A stretch of DNA of 64,000 nt. Origin: Chryseobacterium lathyri (GTDB taxonomy: Bacteria > Bacteroidota > Bacteroidia > Flavobacteriales > Weeksellaceae). Location of the stretch: assembly GCF_003290185.1 (NCBI RefSeq), contig NZ_QNFY01000006.1, forward strand, positions 186,001-250,000, given 5' to 3'. Position numbers and translations under genes: made by a program. Under the pieces are notes generated by a model that saw only the letters and a program-made list of their open reading frames with translations, ran no database searches and was not told the origin of the DNA. Of the stretch, positions 15,048 to 24,265 are shown in pieces; the stretch's first letter is position 1, and each line of letters starts with the position of its first letter.

Positions 15048-17468
15048 ATGAAAAGAAAATTATTTAATAAAAAAATCTGTGTATTAGTATTAAGCGGAGC
15101 GGGTACTATGGTATATGCTCAGGAAGGTGTAAAAGAAAATAGTATAGATGAAGTTGTGGTTACTACAGGTAGAACTAAACCTAGAACCATAATTACATCA
15201 GCAATTCCTATTGATAATATTTCGGCAGTACAGCTAAAATCCACAGGACAAATTACTTTTGATAAAGCTTTGACGTACTCGGTACCATCTTTTAATTCAT
15301 CACAGCAAACCGTTTCTGATGCAACGGCTCATTTTGATCCGGCAGATTTAAGAGGATTAGGGCCTTCCAGAACATTAGTTTTGGTTAATGGTAAAAGAAA
15401 AAATCAAAGCGCTTTAATTTATGTAAATGATACGCCGGGAAAAGGTGAGGTAGGTACGGATCTGAAAAGTATTCCATCTGCCGCCTTACAGAATGTAGAA
15501 GTATTGAGAGATGGTGCATCTGCACAATATGGCTCTGATGCTATTGCAGGAGTGATCAATATTATTCTTAAGAACAGCGTTGGAAAAAGTACAGTCAATC
15601 TTTTTTCAGGTATTACTTCAGAAGGAGACGGCTTTAATATCGGAGCAGATTTTAATACAGGAATCAGAATTGCAAAAAATGGAAGTTTGAACCTTACATT
15701 GGGATATTCTTCCCAAAATAAAACTAACCGTGCAGGTTCTGTTACAAAAGATGAACTTTTTGGTGTTGATAATGCCTGGACGCAGGCTAATCCTGGTTTA
15801 GGAATGATTATAGGGCAGCCGGAGACAAAAGTGGCCAATATGTTTGTAAATTTTGAATTGCCAACAGGTGAAACAGGCAAGTTTTATGCTTTTGGTGGTA
15901 CAACTTACAGGAATGGAACTAGTTTTGGCTTGTATAGAACACCCTATTGGGTAACTTCAGATTTTGGTTTATTAACTCCAAAAGGGCAACCTTATAATGG
16001 ATTTCAGCCGGAATTTAAAACGGATGTTTATGATTATAATTTAACCTCCGGGTGGAAGGGAATGTTTGGAAAATGGAGTTTTGATGGGAGTGCAACTTTT
16101 GGCTCTAATGCAGTAGATTATGTTGTAGGAAACACGATTAATACGTCTTTGGGAGCAAATTCACCAACCCGTTTTAAAGCAGGTGGTCATCAGTTTAGTA
16201 ATATTATAGGAAATATAGACATCAACCGAAATTTTGGTGCATTTGTTTTAGGAGCTGGTGTTGAAGTACGTAATGAAAACTATCAGGCGAAGGCAGGAGA
16301 AGAGGCATCTTATATAGGAAGTGGTGCAGAATCGTTTCCAGGACTGCAGTCTCAAAATGAAGTCAATAAAAATCGTCAGAATATTGGAGCTTATATGAAT
16401 GCTGAATGGGATGTTACGAAAAACCTGTTACTTGGAGGAACTGTGAGATATGAAAATTTCAGTGATTTTGGAAATAATGTTTCCTGGAAAGGAAATGCAA
16501 GATACAAGTTGTTAGATGATAAATTAGTTTTCCGTGGGTCTGTTTCTACAGGATTTCGGGCACCTTCATTACACCAGATTTATTATTCCAATGTTCAAAC
16601 CAAAATTACAGGGAATACGGTAGCTAATCAGGGTACTTTTAACAATGACTCTCAGATTGTAAGATCAGATCTTGGGGTACAAAAATTAAATGCTGAAAAA
16701 GCCTTTAACATTACTGGGGGATTTGCCGTAAAACCTTTTAAAAACCTGACGATTACAGCAGATTATTATAGAATAAAAATTAAAGACCGGGTACTTTTCT
16801 CAGGAGATATTGGTTACAAAACCGGTGCTCCGGGTAGTCCGGATATAACAAACCCTGTGGAAGTAATATTAGACAATAATAAAATAACCTCCTTGAAGTT
16901 TTTCACTAATGCTGTAAATACAGTTACTGAGGGGATAGATTTCGTAGCTAATTATTATACTTCCGCTATTGGCAAAGGAAGATTGGGAGTTATTGCTGCT
17001 TTCAATTATAACGAAACTAAAATAGTAGATAATATTGCCGTTCCGCCTATTTTGGCTGAAAATGGTTACTCGGAAAACTTTTTTGATAGAAAAGAACAAT
17101 CTAGAATTACCTCTGCAAGGCCAAAAACAAAAACTATTCTTAGTCTTTCGTATGACATTTCAAAGTTTAACTTTAACCTTAATAATACTTATTTTGGTTC
17201 TGTTACATGGCAGCATGCAACTGATCCTGCCAAAGATCAGACATTTTCCGGTAAAGTAATTACTGACATCGTTTTAACGTATAAAATCACCAAAGATCTT
17301 AAAGTTTCCGGAGTCGTAAATAATTTATTTAATATTTATCCGGATGTAATAGACAGCAAAGGAGATGTAGTAACAGACCTTGGAGGAAGGTTCAAATATC
17401 CTTGGGAGGTGAATCAGTTCGGATTTAACGGAACAACTTTTCAGCTAAATGTTAATTATACTTTTTAA
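15048..17468 (+). CDS. TonB-dependent outer-membrane receptor
   Basis: The 806-residue protein has a signal peptide (cleavage after YAQ, about residue 25), a TonB box region (IDEVVVTTGRTKPR), a plug domain (about 45-170, with LRDGASAQYGSDAIAGVINI) and a 22-strand barrel ending in LNVNYTF. It lacks the N-terminal carboxypeptidase-like domain of SusC proteins and has no SusD partner, which favours a siderophore, heme, metal or vitamin receptor over glycan uptake. The conserved TBDR phrase is FRAPSLHQIYY. It is more AT-rich in look than its neighbours and stands alone between two copies of an intergenic repeat. Cobalamin transport is possible because a cobalamin adenosyltransferase follows, but nothing in the sequence proves it. 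Confidence 0.93.
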   Translation: MKRKLFNKKICVLVLSGAGTMVYAQEGVKENSIDEVVVTTGRTKPRTIITSAIPIDNISAVQLKSTGQITFDKALTYSVPSFNSSQQTVSDATAHFDPADLRGLGPSRTLVLVNGKRKNQSALIYVNDTPGKGEVGTDLKSIPSAALQNVEVLRDGASAQYGSDAIAGVINIILKNSVGKSTVNLFSGITSEGDGFNIGADFNTGIRIAKNGSLNLTLGYSSQNKTNRAGSVTKDELFGVDNAWTQANPGLGMIIGQPETKVANMFVNFELPTGETGKFYAFGGTTYRNGTSFGLYRTPYWVTSDFGLLTPKGQPYNGFQPEFKTDVYDYNLTSGWKGMFGKWSFDGSATFGSNAVDYVVGNTINTSLGANSPTRFKAGGHQFSNIIGNIDINRNFGAFVLGAGVEVRNENYQAKAGEEASYIGSGAESFPGLQSQNEVNKNRQNIGAYMNAEWDVTKNLLLGGTVRYENFSDFGNNVSWKGNARYKLLDDKLVFRGSVSTGFRAPSLHQIYYSNVQTKITGNTVANQGTFNNDSQIVRSDLGVQKLNAEKAFNITGGFAVKPFKNLTITADYYRIKIKDRVLFSGDIGYKTGAPGSPDITNPVEVILDNNKITSLKFFTNAVNTVTEGIDFVANYYTSAIGKGRLGVIAAFNYNETKIVDNIAVPPILAENGYSENFFDRKEQSRITSARPKTKTILSLSYDISKFNFNLNNTYFGSVTWQHATDPAKDQTFSGKVITDIVLTYKITKDLKVSGVVNNLFNIYPDVIDSKGDVVTDLGGRFKYPWEVNQFGFNGTTFQLNVNYTF

Positions 17469-17498
17469 TCCATAAATAAAGGAATTGGCGTTTGCTTT

Positions 17499-17622
17499 GT
17501 CATGCTTACCAAAGAGGAAGCAATCTCAAAAGATATAAAAACCCACATGTACAAATATTAACTGACATTAATTCCTAATGTCAGTTAATCATTTTTTCAG
17601 ATAGAATAGGAAGTTATTACTA
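17499..17622. repeat. Right copy of the repeat bracketing the TonB receptor
   Basis: GTCATGCTTACC...GAGGAAGCAATCT (17499-17526) followed by the 48-base block at 17575-17622, in the same order and orientation as the copy at 14759-14880. It lies between the receptor and the adenosyltransferase gene. Confidence 0.8.
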
Positions 17623-17665
17623 CATTTTACTTTTTACATTGTACAAAAAAAAGTACTTTAGTAGT

Positions 17666-18235
17666 ATGAAAATTTATACAAAGACAGGAGATAAAGGTCA
17701 GACTGCATTATACGGCGGAACAAGAGTTTCCAAAGCCAGTGCAAGAGTGGACAGCTACGGAAATATAGACGAGCTTAATTCATTCATTGGTATTTCTAAA
17801 AGTCATATTGAAGATGAAGAGGTTTTGAAGCAATTGAAAAAAATTCAGTTTGATCTGTTTACGGTAGGCTCAGAAGCTGCAACGCCGGTTGATAAATTAA
17901 TGTTGTCCAACGGAAAATCCCGTCTGCCACTGATTATTTCAGACACTGAGATCGAAGAGCTGGAGCAGTGGATGGATGCCTTTGAAGAAAAGCTGGAGCC
18001 CCTTCAATACTTTATTCTTCCCGGTGGTGGAAAATCTGCAACATTTTTACATGCTGCAAGAACCATCTGCAGAAGAGCGGAACGATCTCTGGTTTTCCTG
18101 AATGAATCTGAAGAAGTACGTCCAGAGCTCATCAAGTACCTGAACAGGCTTTCTGATTACCTTTTTGTTTTAGCAAGATATATTTCAAAAATCAACAACG
18201 AACCGGAAGAATACTGGAACCCGAATGAAAGATAA
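17666..18235 (+). CDS. Cob(I)alamin adenosyltransferase, PduO type
   Basis: I start at the ATG at 17666, since the family begins with MKIYTKTGDKGQTALYGG (ATP-binding N-terminus); an in-frame start 27 bases upstream only adds nonconserved residues. The 189-residue helical protein also shows the ATP/cobalamin motifs RTICRRAERSLV and LNRLSDYLFVLARY. It transfers the adenosyl group of ATP to cob(I)alamin, making coenzyme B12. Its 3' end overlaps the thiamine pyrophosphokinase gene by 11 bases, so it heads a three-gene operon. Confidence 0.93.
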   Translation: MKIYTKTGDKGQTALYGGTRVSKASARVDSYGNIDELNSFIGISKSHIEDEEVLKQLKKIQFDLFTVGSEAATPVDKLMLSNGKSRLPLIISDTEIEELEQWMDAFEEKLEPLQYFILPGGGKSATFLHAARTICRRAERSLVFLNESEEVRPELIKYLNRLSDYLFVLARYISKINNEPEEYWNPNER

Positions 18236-18872
18236 AGCATTACTTTTCATCAACGGAGACCATCCCAAAACTTTTCCAAACCCGGATCAGTATGGCTTAA
18301 TTGCCTGCACGGATGGCGCTTTTCATTATCTGAAGCAGTTGGGTTTTCCTTTAGACAAGCTGGATTTTATTTCCGGTGATTTCGATTCCCATTCAGGAGC
18401 AGATGAAGATGTTTACCAGGAAAAATTTATTCTTACCCTGGATCAGGACAAAACAGATTTTCATAAAGCTTTGGAAATTATTTTAGAAAGGGGATGTCTT
18501 TCTGTAGATGTTTTCGGGGGAAGTGGCGGCGAGCAGGATCATTTTTTAGGGAATCTTACCGTTGCTTATGCATTTAAAGACCGGTTGGGAATAAAATTCT
18601 ATGATGATTTTTCTGAATATTATTTTGTTCCGCAGAATTTTAAAATAAAAGGAGTTAAGAATAGAATGATCTCATTGTATCCTTTTCCTTCAGTTGAAAA
18701 TATAACAACAACAGGATTGAACTGGCCTTTGACCAACGGGAATTTAAGTATCACTTCAAGAATAGGAACAAGAAATTTTGCGGTTGAAGATGAAGTTTCC
18801 ATCCAGTATCAGTCCGGAGATCTGTTGTTTTTTGTAGGAATTAATGAAATAGAATATCCCGGAATATATTGA
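18225..18872 (+). CDS. Thiamine pyrophosphokinase
   Basis: The 215-residue protein has the TPK catalytic part (about residues 1-125: ACTDGAFHYLKQLG, ISGDFDSH, DQDKTDFHKAL, GGSGGEQDHFLGNL) and the smaller thiamine-binding beta domain (about 140-210, ending in a segment around GTRNFAVEDEVSIQYQSGDL). It transfers pyrophosphate from ATP to thiamine, making thiamine diphosphate. It overlaps the adenosyltransferase gene upstream by 11 bases and the phosphatase gene downstream by 4, so translation of all three is probably coupled. Confidence 0.93.
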   Translation: MKDKALLFINGDHPKTFPNPDQYGLIACTDGAFHYLKQLGFPLDKLDFISGDFDSHSGADEDVYQEKFILTLDQDKTDFHKALEIILERGCLSVDVFGGSGGEQDHFLGNLTVAYAFKDRLGIKFYDDFSEYYFVPQNFKIKGVKNRMISLYPFPSVENITTTGLNWPLTNGNLSITSRIGTRNFAVEDEVSIQYQSGDLLFFVGINEIEYPGIY

Positions 18873-19744
18873 AACAATTCATAAAGATATCGGTTCTGCT
18901 TATCGCAGCATTTTGTGTTTTTTCCTGTAAAACACAGGATTTTATCCAACCTGAATATGGGAAAAATAAATCAGGGAAATCTATTGAAATCAAAAAAGTA
19001 TACAATTTCAGAACAGTCGGGAATATTAAAAATATTGAAGGCAGAACTTTAAAAGCAGGAAAATTTTACAGAAGTGGTCATCTTCACCAATTGAGGAAAA
19101 GATCCTTCAAAGAAATGCAAAGCCTGGGAATAAAAGAAGTCATTGATCTTAGAAATTCAAAAGAAATATCTGATAAGCCGGATCAGCTTCCCGATGGCAT
19201 CATTTATAAAAAATATTCAGCCTTTAAAGATGAGGGAGACCAGCTGACCAAAGCTAAAAAGCTTGTTTTAAAAGGAAAAGTTAATGGTTCCGATGCTGAT
19301 AAAAGAATGATTGATTTCTACCGTGAATATATAACGGAAAACCCGGAAGTGATCAAAAAAATCATCACTGAAATCCTGGAATCCGATCAGCCGGTTCTCT
19401 ATCACTGTACCGCAGGAAAGGACAGAACAGGAATCACAACGGCTTTAATTCTGACTATTCTAAAGTTTGATAAAGAAACAATTTACAATGATTATCTTTT
19501 ATCCAATAATTACAGAGAGAAATTGGTCCTGAAAAGACTAAATCTAGCAAATAATCTACATTTTCTATATCCCAAGATGGATGTGAAGGTCCTTGAAAAA
19601 CTGAGCTGGGTAGAAATCGCTTATCTCGATGCAGCTTTTGATGAAATCAATAAGAAATATGGCTCCACCGACACTTATATTCAACAGGTATTGGGAATTT
19701 CGGCAGATAAGAGGGAAGAATACATTAAGAAGTTTACAAATTAA
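18869..19744 (+). CDS. Lipoprotein tyrosine/serine phosphatase
   Basis: The start is a TTG at 18869 that overlaps the stop of the previous gene (TTGA), giving 291 residues beginning MKQFIKISVLL. A lipobox (FCVFSCKTQ) predicts anchoring to a membrane in the periplasm. The catalytic loop is YHCTAGKDRTGITTAL, the CxxGxxRT/S P-loop of tyrosine phosphatases (Y_phosphatase3 group), and an upstream RNSKEISDKPDQLP segment holds the family arginine. Substrates may be phosphoproteins or phosphoinositide-like compounds. No other in-frame ATG keeps the lipobox. Confidence 0.88.
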   Translation: MKQFIKISVLLIAAFCVFSCKTQDFIQPEYGKNKSGKSIEIKKVYNFRTVGNIKNIEGRTLKAGKFYRSGHLHQLRKRSFKEMQSLGIKEVIDLRNSKEISDKPDQLPDGIIYKKYSAFKDEGDQLTKAKKLVLKGKVNGSDADKRMIDFYREYITENPEVIKKIITEILESDQPVLYHCTAGKDRTGITTALILTILKFDKETIYNDYLLSNNYREKLVLKRLNLANNLHFLYPKMDVKVLEKLSWVEIAYLDAAFDEINKKYGSTDTYIQQVLGISADKREEYIKKFTN

Positions 19745-19854
19745 TAATCTGTTCAGGTTTTTGTCTGATCCTGTTTTGAAATTTATAATAAATTTAACGC
19801 TTAAAAATCAAACTTTTTTAGCAATTTTGCATTTCGTAATTCACTTGTCAAGAA

Positions 19855-21246
19855 ATGAAAATAAAGTACTCGGAACTTATTGATCAGACATTATATTTTC
19901 CTACGGAAGAATTTAATGTTTCTGAGAACAATTTGTTATTTCACGATGTTCCTTTAATGGAAGTCGTTGAAAAATTTGGCACCCCGCTAAAAATTAGCTA
20001 CCTGCCAAGAATTTCTCAAAATATCCAGAAGGCGAAAAGCTGGTTTAAGGAAGCTTTTGAGAAAGCCGAATATAAAAAGAATTATACCTACTGCTACTGT
20101 ACAAAATCCAGTCATTTCAATTTTGTGCTTGAAGAAGCTCTTAAGAACGATATCTCTATCGAAACTTCTTCAGCATATGATATGGACATTGTAAAATCTC
20201 TTTATGAGAAAGGAAAAGTAGATAAAAATATTGAAGTCATTTGTAATGGATTCAAAACCGATGATTATCTGGTGAAAATTTCAGAAATGATCAACAGCGG
20301 TTTTGAAAATATTACCCCAATCCTGGATAACTACCGTGAGCTGGATAAGCTTACCGAAAGTATAGATACCACTTTCGATATCGGGATCAGAATTGCTTCA
20401 GAGGAAGAACCTAAATTCGAATTCTATACCTCAAGATTAGGAATCGGGTATAGAGATATTATCCCTTACTATAGCCAGAAAATCGCTGAGCATCCGAATG
20501 CAAGACTGAAAATGCTTCACTTCTTCATTAATACAGGGATCAAAGACACAGCTTATTACTGGAACGAATTATATAAATGTCTCCGTGTATACGCACGTTT
20601 GAAGAAGATTGCTCCGGAAGTAGATTCACTGAACATTGGTGGTGGTTTCCCGATCAAAACATCTTTAAACTTCGAGTACGATTATCAATATATGGTAGAG
20701 GAAATCGTTTCTCAGATTAAAAAGTTCTGTGAAGAAGAAGGGGTGGAAGAACCTAATATTTATACGGAATTCGGAAGCTTTACCGTAGGGGAAAGCGGTG
20801 CAAACCTTTATAAAATCATCTCTCAGAAGCGTCAGAATGACAGAGAGAAGTGGAATATGATCGATTCTTCATTCATGACCACACTTCCTGATACATGGGC
20901 AATTTCAAGACACTTTATCATGCTTCCATTGAACAGATGGGAAGATACTTATGAAAGAGTATTCTTAGGAGGACTAACCTGTGATTCAGATGATTATTAT
21001 AATTCTGAACAGCATACGAATGCAATCTATCTGCCGGTTTTCAGCGATACAAAGCCTCTGTATATCGGATTTTTCCATACAGGAGCGTATCAGGAAACAA
21101 TCGGAGGATATGGTGGAGTTCACCACTGTCTGATGCCTCAGCCGAGACACGTTCTGATCCAGAAAGACGAAAACGGAGAACTTCAGTACGAAATTTTCCG
21201 TGAAAAACAGGAACCTGAAGATATTCTGAAAATTCTGGGTTACTAG
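19855..21246 (+). CDS. speA: Arginine decarboxylase (PLP-dependent, polyamine synthesis)
   Basis: The 463-residue protein belongs to the alanine racemase-fold decarboxylases. The PLP lysine is in CYCTKSSHFNFVLEE, the phosphate/PLP-binding glycine stretch in LNIGGGFPIKT and the EFGSFTVGESG segment follows. The second-subunit cysteine region is GLTCDSDDYY. It is shorter than the 630-residue E. coli SpeA and matches the compact Bacteroidota enzyme. It makes agmatine, and an agmatinase gene lies less than 1 kb downstream on the same strand, supporting the putrescine pathway. A terminator and a HAD gene on the other strand separate them, so they are not one operon. Confidence 0.9.
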   Translation: MKIKYSELIDQTLYFPTEEFNVSENNLLFHDVPLMEVVEKFGTPLKISYLPRISQNIQKAKSWFKEAFEKAEYKKNYTYCYCTKSSHFNFVLEEALKNDISIETSSAYDMDIVKSLYEKGKVDKNIEVICNGFKTDDYLVKISEMINSGFENITPILDNYRELDKLTESIDTTFDIGIRIASEEEPKFEFYTSRLGIGYRDIIPYYSQKIAEHPNARLKMLHFFINTGIKDTAYYWNELYKCLRVYARLKKIAPEVDSLNIGGGFPIKTSLNFEYDYQYMVEEIVSQIKKFCEEEGVEEPNIYTEFGSFTVGESGANLYKIISQKRQNDREKWNMIDSSFMTTLPDTWAISRHFIMLPLNRWEDTYERVFLGGLTCDSDDYYNSEQHTNAIYLPVFSDTKPLYIGFFHTGAYQETIGGYGGVHHCLMPQPRHVLIQKDENGELQYEIFREKQEPEDILKILGY

Positions 21247-21353
21247 TTATAACGAAAAACGGGAGTGATAAAGCAATCTCATCTTAATACTCTTAACAAT
21301 TTAAATTGCTTCTTAATGTTTCAATTTTAATCATTAAGATTTTTGTGAAAAAT

Positions 21354-21382
21354 AAAGCTTTCAACATTTGAGAGCTTTTTCT
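21354..21382. terminator. Terminator between convergent speA and HAD genes
   Basis: AAAGCTTTCAA (21354-21364) pairs with TTGAGAGCTTT (21368-21378), one G-T wobble and a 3-base loop, followed by T residues. Just upstream (21270-21280) is another AAGCAATCTC motif of the dispersed repeat family. Confidence 0.7.
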
Positions 21383-21383
21383 T

Positions 21384-22043
21384 TTAAAAATATTTTGAAA
21401 GCTTATCCAGCTCCAGTTCTTCATAATCTGTAACTACGATATCCGCTAAAGTATAATCCTGATTTTTGGAATGCGGGCTTCTGTAGGCAGCGCAGAAAAT
21501 TTTCGCCCTGTTCGCGGCAAGGATCCCGTTGGTGGAATCTTCAATAACCATGCAGTTTTCTACCGGTTCTTCTGCCATTTGCGCCGCGAGAAGAAATACT
21601 TCAGGATGAGGTTTGGATTCCTTTAGAGCGGCACCGCTTATTTTCCCGCTGAAATAATCTTCAAGCCCGAATTTCTCAAAAACCATATTGATGGTCGTCA
21701 TTGTAGCCGAAGAAGCGAGGATAAGTTTAATGTCGTTTTCATGATAATGTTGGATCAATTCCCTTACTCCCGGAATCAGATCAAATTCCTCATCATTATC
21801 AAAATAATCTTTGAAGTATGATCTTTTAATGCCGGCAATGGCTTCGTGGGTTTGGTTTAAACCATATTTCTGAATCAGCGTTTCACAGACTCTTTTTGTA
21901 GAAGCTCCTGTGAAAGAAGTGTAAAGATCTTCGGAAACAGCAATTTCCAGTTCGTTGAAGGTGGCAAAATAAGCTTTTCTGTGCAGTGGTTCCGTATCTA
22001 CAATAACCCCGTCCATATCGAAAAGAACAGCTTTTAAGGACAT
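21384..22043 (-). CDS. HAD-superfamily phosphatase (beta-phosphoglucomutase-like)
   Basis: The 219-residue protein has the HAD motifs in order: I, FDMDGVIVDTEP (nucleophile Asp); II, ILASSA; III, a lysine in KESKPHPEVF; IV, MVIEDSTNGILAA. The four-helix cap between motifs I and II puts it in subfamily I with beta-phosphoglucomutase and phosphoglycolate phosphatase. The substrate is probably a small sugar or glycolytic phosphate; it cannot be decided here. It is a single gene between speA and speB on the opposite strand. Confidence 0.9.
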   Translation of the reverse strand: MSLKAVLFDMDGVIVDTEPLHRKAYFATFNELEIAVSEDLYTSFTGASTKRVCETLIQKYGLNQTHEAIAGIKRSYFKDYFDNDEEFDLIPGVRELIQHYHENDIKLILASSATMTTINMVFEKFGLEDYFSGKISGAALKESKPHPEVFLLAAQMAEEPVENCMVIEDSTNGILAANRAKIFCAAYRSPHSKNQDYTLADIVVTDYEELELDKLSKYF

Positions 22044-22124
22044 ATTTTGTTTTTTACAAAAATAACTTTTAAAATTTAAACATTAAAAAGATTTTAGAAT
22101 TAAAAAATTCGGAGCTCATCACTC

Positions 22125-22158
22125 TTGATTTATAACTCAACGACTATTTGTATCTTTG
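22125..22158 (+). promoter_or_regulatory. Promoter for speB
   Basis: TTG at 22125-22127, a 23-base spacer and TATCTTTG at 22151-22158 match the Bacteroidota consensus. It lies 44 bases upstream of the ATG. Confidence 0.65.
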
Positions 22159-22202
22159 TGAAATCATTTAATCTTTAAATCATTTAAATTTTTAAATAAA
22201 AC

Positions 22203-23060
22203 ATGAGAACATACGCAGGAATTCCTGAAGAAAATGCAACGTTAGAGAACTCTAAAGTAATGCTGGTAACTGTTCCTTACGATGGAACTTCAACATGGGG
22301 AAAAGGAGCTGATAAAGGCCCGGAATTATTCTTAGATGCTTCAGAAAACATGGAGCTTTATGATATTGAAACAGGAACTGAGCCTTTCCTTGACGGTGTA
22401 TATCTGGCAGGAGAAATTTCTGAAAATTCAAGTCCTGAAGCAATGACAGAAGCCGTTTACCAAAAAACAAAAGAGCTTTTGAACAACGAAGGAAAAGTAT
22501 TTACTCTTTTTGGAGGTGAGCACTCGGTTTCTATCGGTTCTATCCGTGCGGTAGGAGAGAAGTTTGAAAATCTTACAGTCCTTCAGCTAGATGCTCATAC
22601 CGACCTGCGTCCTGAATTCCATGGATCTACTTCTAACCACGCATGTGCGGTTTTTGAAGCGAATCAGAAGCATAACCTGGTTCAGGTGGGAATCCGTTCC
22701 ATGGATGCTGAAGAAGCTCAATATCTGCCGGAAGGAAGAGTATTTTTTGCCCATGAGATTGCGAACAATGACAACTGGATCAATGATGTTTTAGAAAAAG
22801 TTTCAGGAAACGTATATATCACCATCGACCTTGATGCTTTTGATCCGTCAATTGCTCCTTCTACAGGTACTCCGGAACCAGGTGGACTTCAGTGGTACCC
22901 AACTCTGGAATTGTTGAGAAAAGTATTTGAAAAATGTAATGTAGTGGCGTTCGATATTGTAGAATTAATGGATTCTCCGATGGCTAAGCCAACAGCCTTC
23001 TTAGCAGCTAAATTATATTATAAAATGCTTGCTTACAACCATATTTATAACAATAACTAA
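22203..23060 (+). CDS. speB: Agmatinase (ureohydrolase family)
   Basis: The 285-residue protein shows the ureohydrolase manganese motifs GGEHSVSIGS, QLDAHTDLRPEF and TIDLDAFDPSIAPSTGTPEPGG. It hydrolyses agmatine to putrescine and urea. The agmatine assignment rather than arginase or formiminoglutamase rests on close SpeB-like sequence and on the arginine decarboxylase gene upstream. It has its own promoter. The next gene starts 69 bases later on the same strand but encodes an unrelated repair protein. Confidence 0.93.
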   Translation: MRTYAGIPEENATLENSKVMLVTVPYDGTSTWGKGADKGPELFLDASENMELYDIETGTEPFLDGVYLAGEISENSSPEAMTEAVYQKTKELLNNEGKVFTLFGGEHSVSIGSIRAVGEKFENLTVLQLDAHTDLRPEFHGSTSNHACAVFEANQKHNLVQVGIRSMDAEEAQYLPEGRVFFAHEIANNDNWINDVLEKVSGNVYITIDLDAFDPSIAPSTGTPEPGGLQWYPTLELLRKVFEKCNVVAFDIVELMDSPMAKPTAFLAAKLYYKMLAYNHIYNNN

Positions 23061-23129
23061 AATTCCGCAAGAATCAGATTTTTTCTGCCCTGTATTCTTT
23101 GGAAATTTGTGAGGTAAAAAAGAAATAGT

Positions 23130-23978
23130 ATGTCCGCACAAAGTCAGATAGATTATAACAGAATTGCCAAAGCGATAGAATATATCCAGAGCAATTTCAG
23201 GCTTCAGCCAAGTTTGGAGGAAGTGGCAGAGAATATTCACTTGAGTCCGGCTCATTTCCAGAAGATATTTACAGAATGGGCAGGAACAAGTCCTAAGAAA
23301 TTTTTACAGTTCATCAGTCTTGAACATGCTAAAAATTTGCTAAAAGAAGAGAAAGCGACTTTATTTGATACCGCTTACGAGACGGGACTTTCCAGCACAA
23401 GCAGGCTTCATGACTTGTTTGTGAACATAGAAGGAATGTCTCCTGCGGAATATAAAAACGGCGGAAAAAGCCTGAACATCAATTACAGTTTTTCCAAAAG
23501 TCCTTTTGGATATGTAATGGCAGCATCTACGGAAAAAGGGATCTGCTATATGGCTTTTGAAGACGATAAAGAAACAGCATTGGGGAATTTATATGCTAAA
23601 TTTCCCAATGCTTCTTTTTTTGAAAAACAGGATGCCCTGCAGAAAAATGCCCTCTCCATATTTGATAAAGACTGGACGAAGCTGAACACGATTAAACTTC
23701 ATCTAAAAGGAACAGATTTTCAGCTTAAAGTATGGGAAAGTCTTCTTTCTATTCCAATGGGGAAACTTTCCACCTATGGAAATCTTGCTGAGAAAATAGG
23801 AAACCCGAATGCCTCAAGAGCTGTTGGAACAGCGATTGGCAGCAATCCAGTCGCATTTCTTATTCCATGCCACCGTGTGATTCAGTCTACCGGAAATATT
23901 GGAGGTTACCGATGGGGTAGCGCAAGAAAGCAGCTGATCGTGGGGTGGGAAAGCTCGCAGGTTTATGCTGGAGATTAG
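23130..23978 (+). CDS. AraC-type regulator fused to O6-alkylguanine-DNA methyltransferase (Ada-like)
   Basis: The 282-residue protein has an AraC DNA-binding domain (about 10-105, two helix-turn-helix units: SLEEVAENIHLSPAHFQKIF and TLFDTAYETGLSSTSRLHDL) and a methyltransferase domain (about 115-280) with the acceptor Cys247 in IPCHRVIQ followed by GGYRWG. It lacks the N-terminal zinc-cysteine domain through which E. coli Ada senses methylphosphotriesters, so induction by that route is not expected. It repairs O6-alkylguanine or O4-alkylthymine suicidally and probably regulates alkylation genes. An AlkB homologue follows 287 bases later on the same strand. Confidence 0.92.
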   Translation: MSAQSQIDYNRIAKAIEYIQSNFRLQPSLEEVAENIHLSPAHFQKIFTEWAGTSPKKFLQFISLEHAKNLLKEEKATLFDTAYETGLSSTSRLHDLFVNIEGMSPAEYKNGGKSLNINYSFSKSPFGYVMAASTEKGICYMAFEDDKETALGNLYAKFPNASFFEKQDALQKNALSIFDKDWTKLNTIKLHLKGTDFQLKVWESLLSIPMGKLSTYGNLAEKIGNPNASRAVGTAIGSNPVAFLIPCHRVIQSTGNIGGYRWGSARKQLIVGWESSQVYAGD

Positions 23979-24001
23979 ATTCCGTGTTGCCTTAATCTGA
24001 T

Positions 24002-24071
24002 TTAAGTTTTGGCTAAAGCCAGATTGATGTTTTTATTTATAAAACGGACTAAAGTCTGTTCCTATTGATGT
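24002..24071. repeat. Intergenic GGCTAAAGCC repeat, copy 1
   Basis: TTAAGTTTTGGCTAAAGCC, then a 25-base spacer and a second small palindrome CGGACTAAAGTCTG followed by TTCCTATTGA. The other copy is at 33906-33980. Confidence 0.75.
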
Positions 24072-24265
24072 AAATACTGCAAATCATATATTTAAAATAT
24101 TATTACAGAATAAAAATCTTAGTTTTTTTCAAAAACTTAAGTGCACTTTATTCAATGTTTTAATAATAGCTTAAAAACTAAAGTGTTAAAAAATTTTACG
24201 ACTTTTATGGTTAAAGAATTAATTAAAAGTTACTAATCCATTATACTTTTTACAAACTCAAAATC

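Noticed and set aside
14759..17622. Reading the repeat-bracketed receptor as a transposon
   Set aside because: There is no transposase, no terminal inverted repeats and no clear target-site duplication; the copies look like dispersed intergenic repeats.
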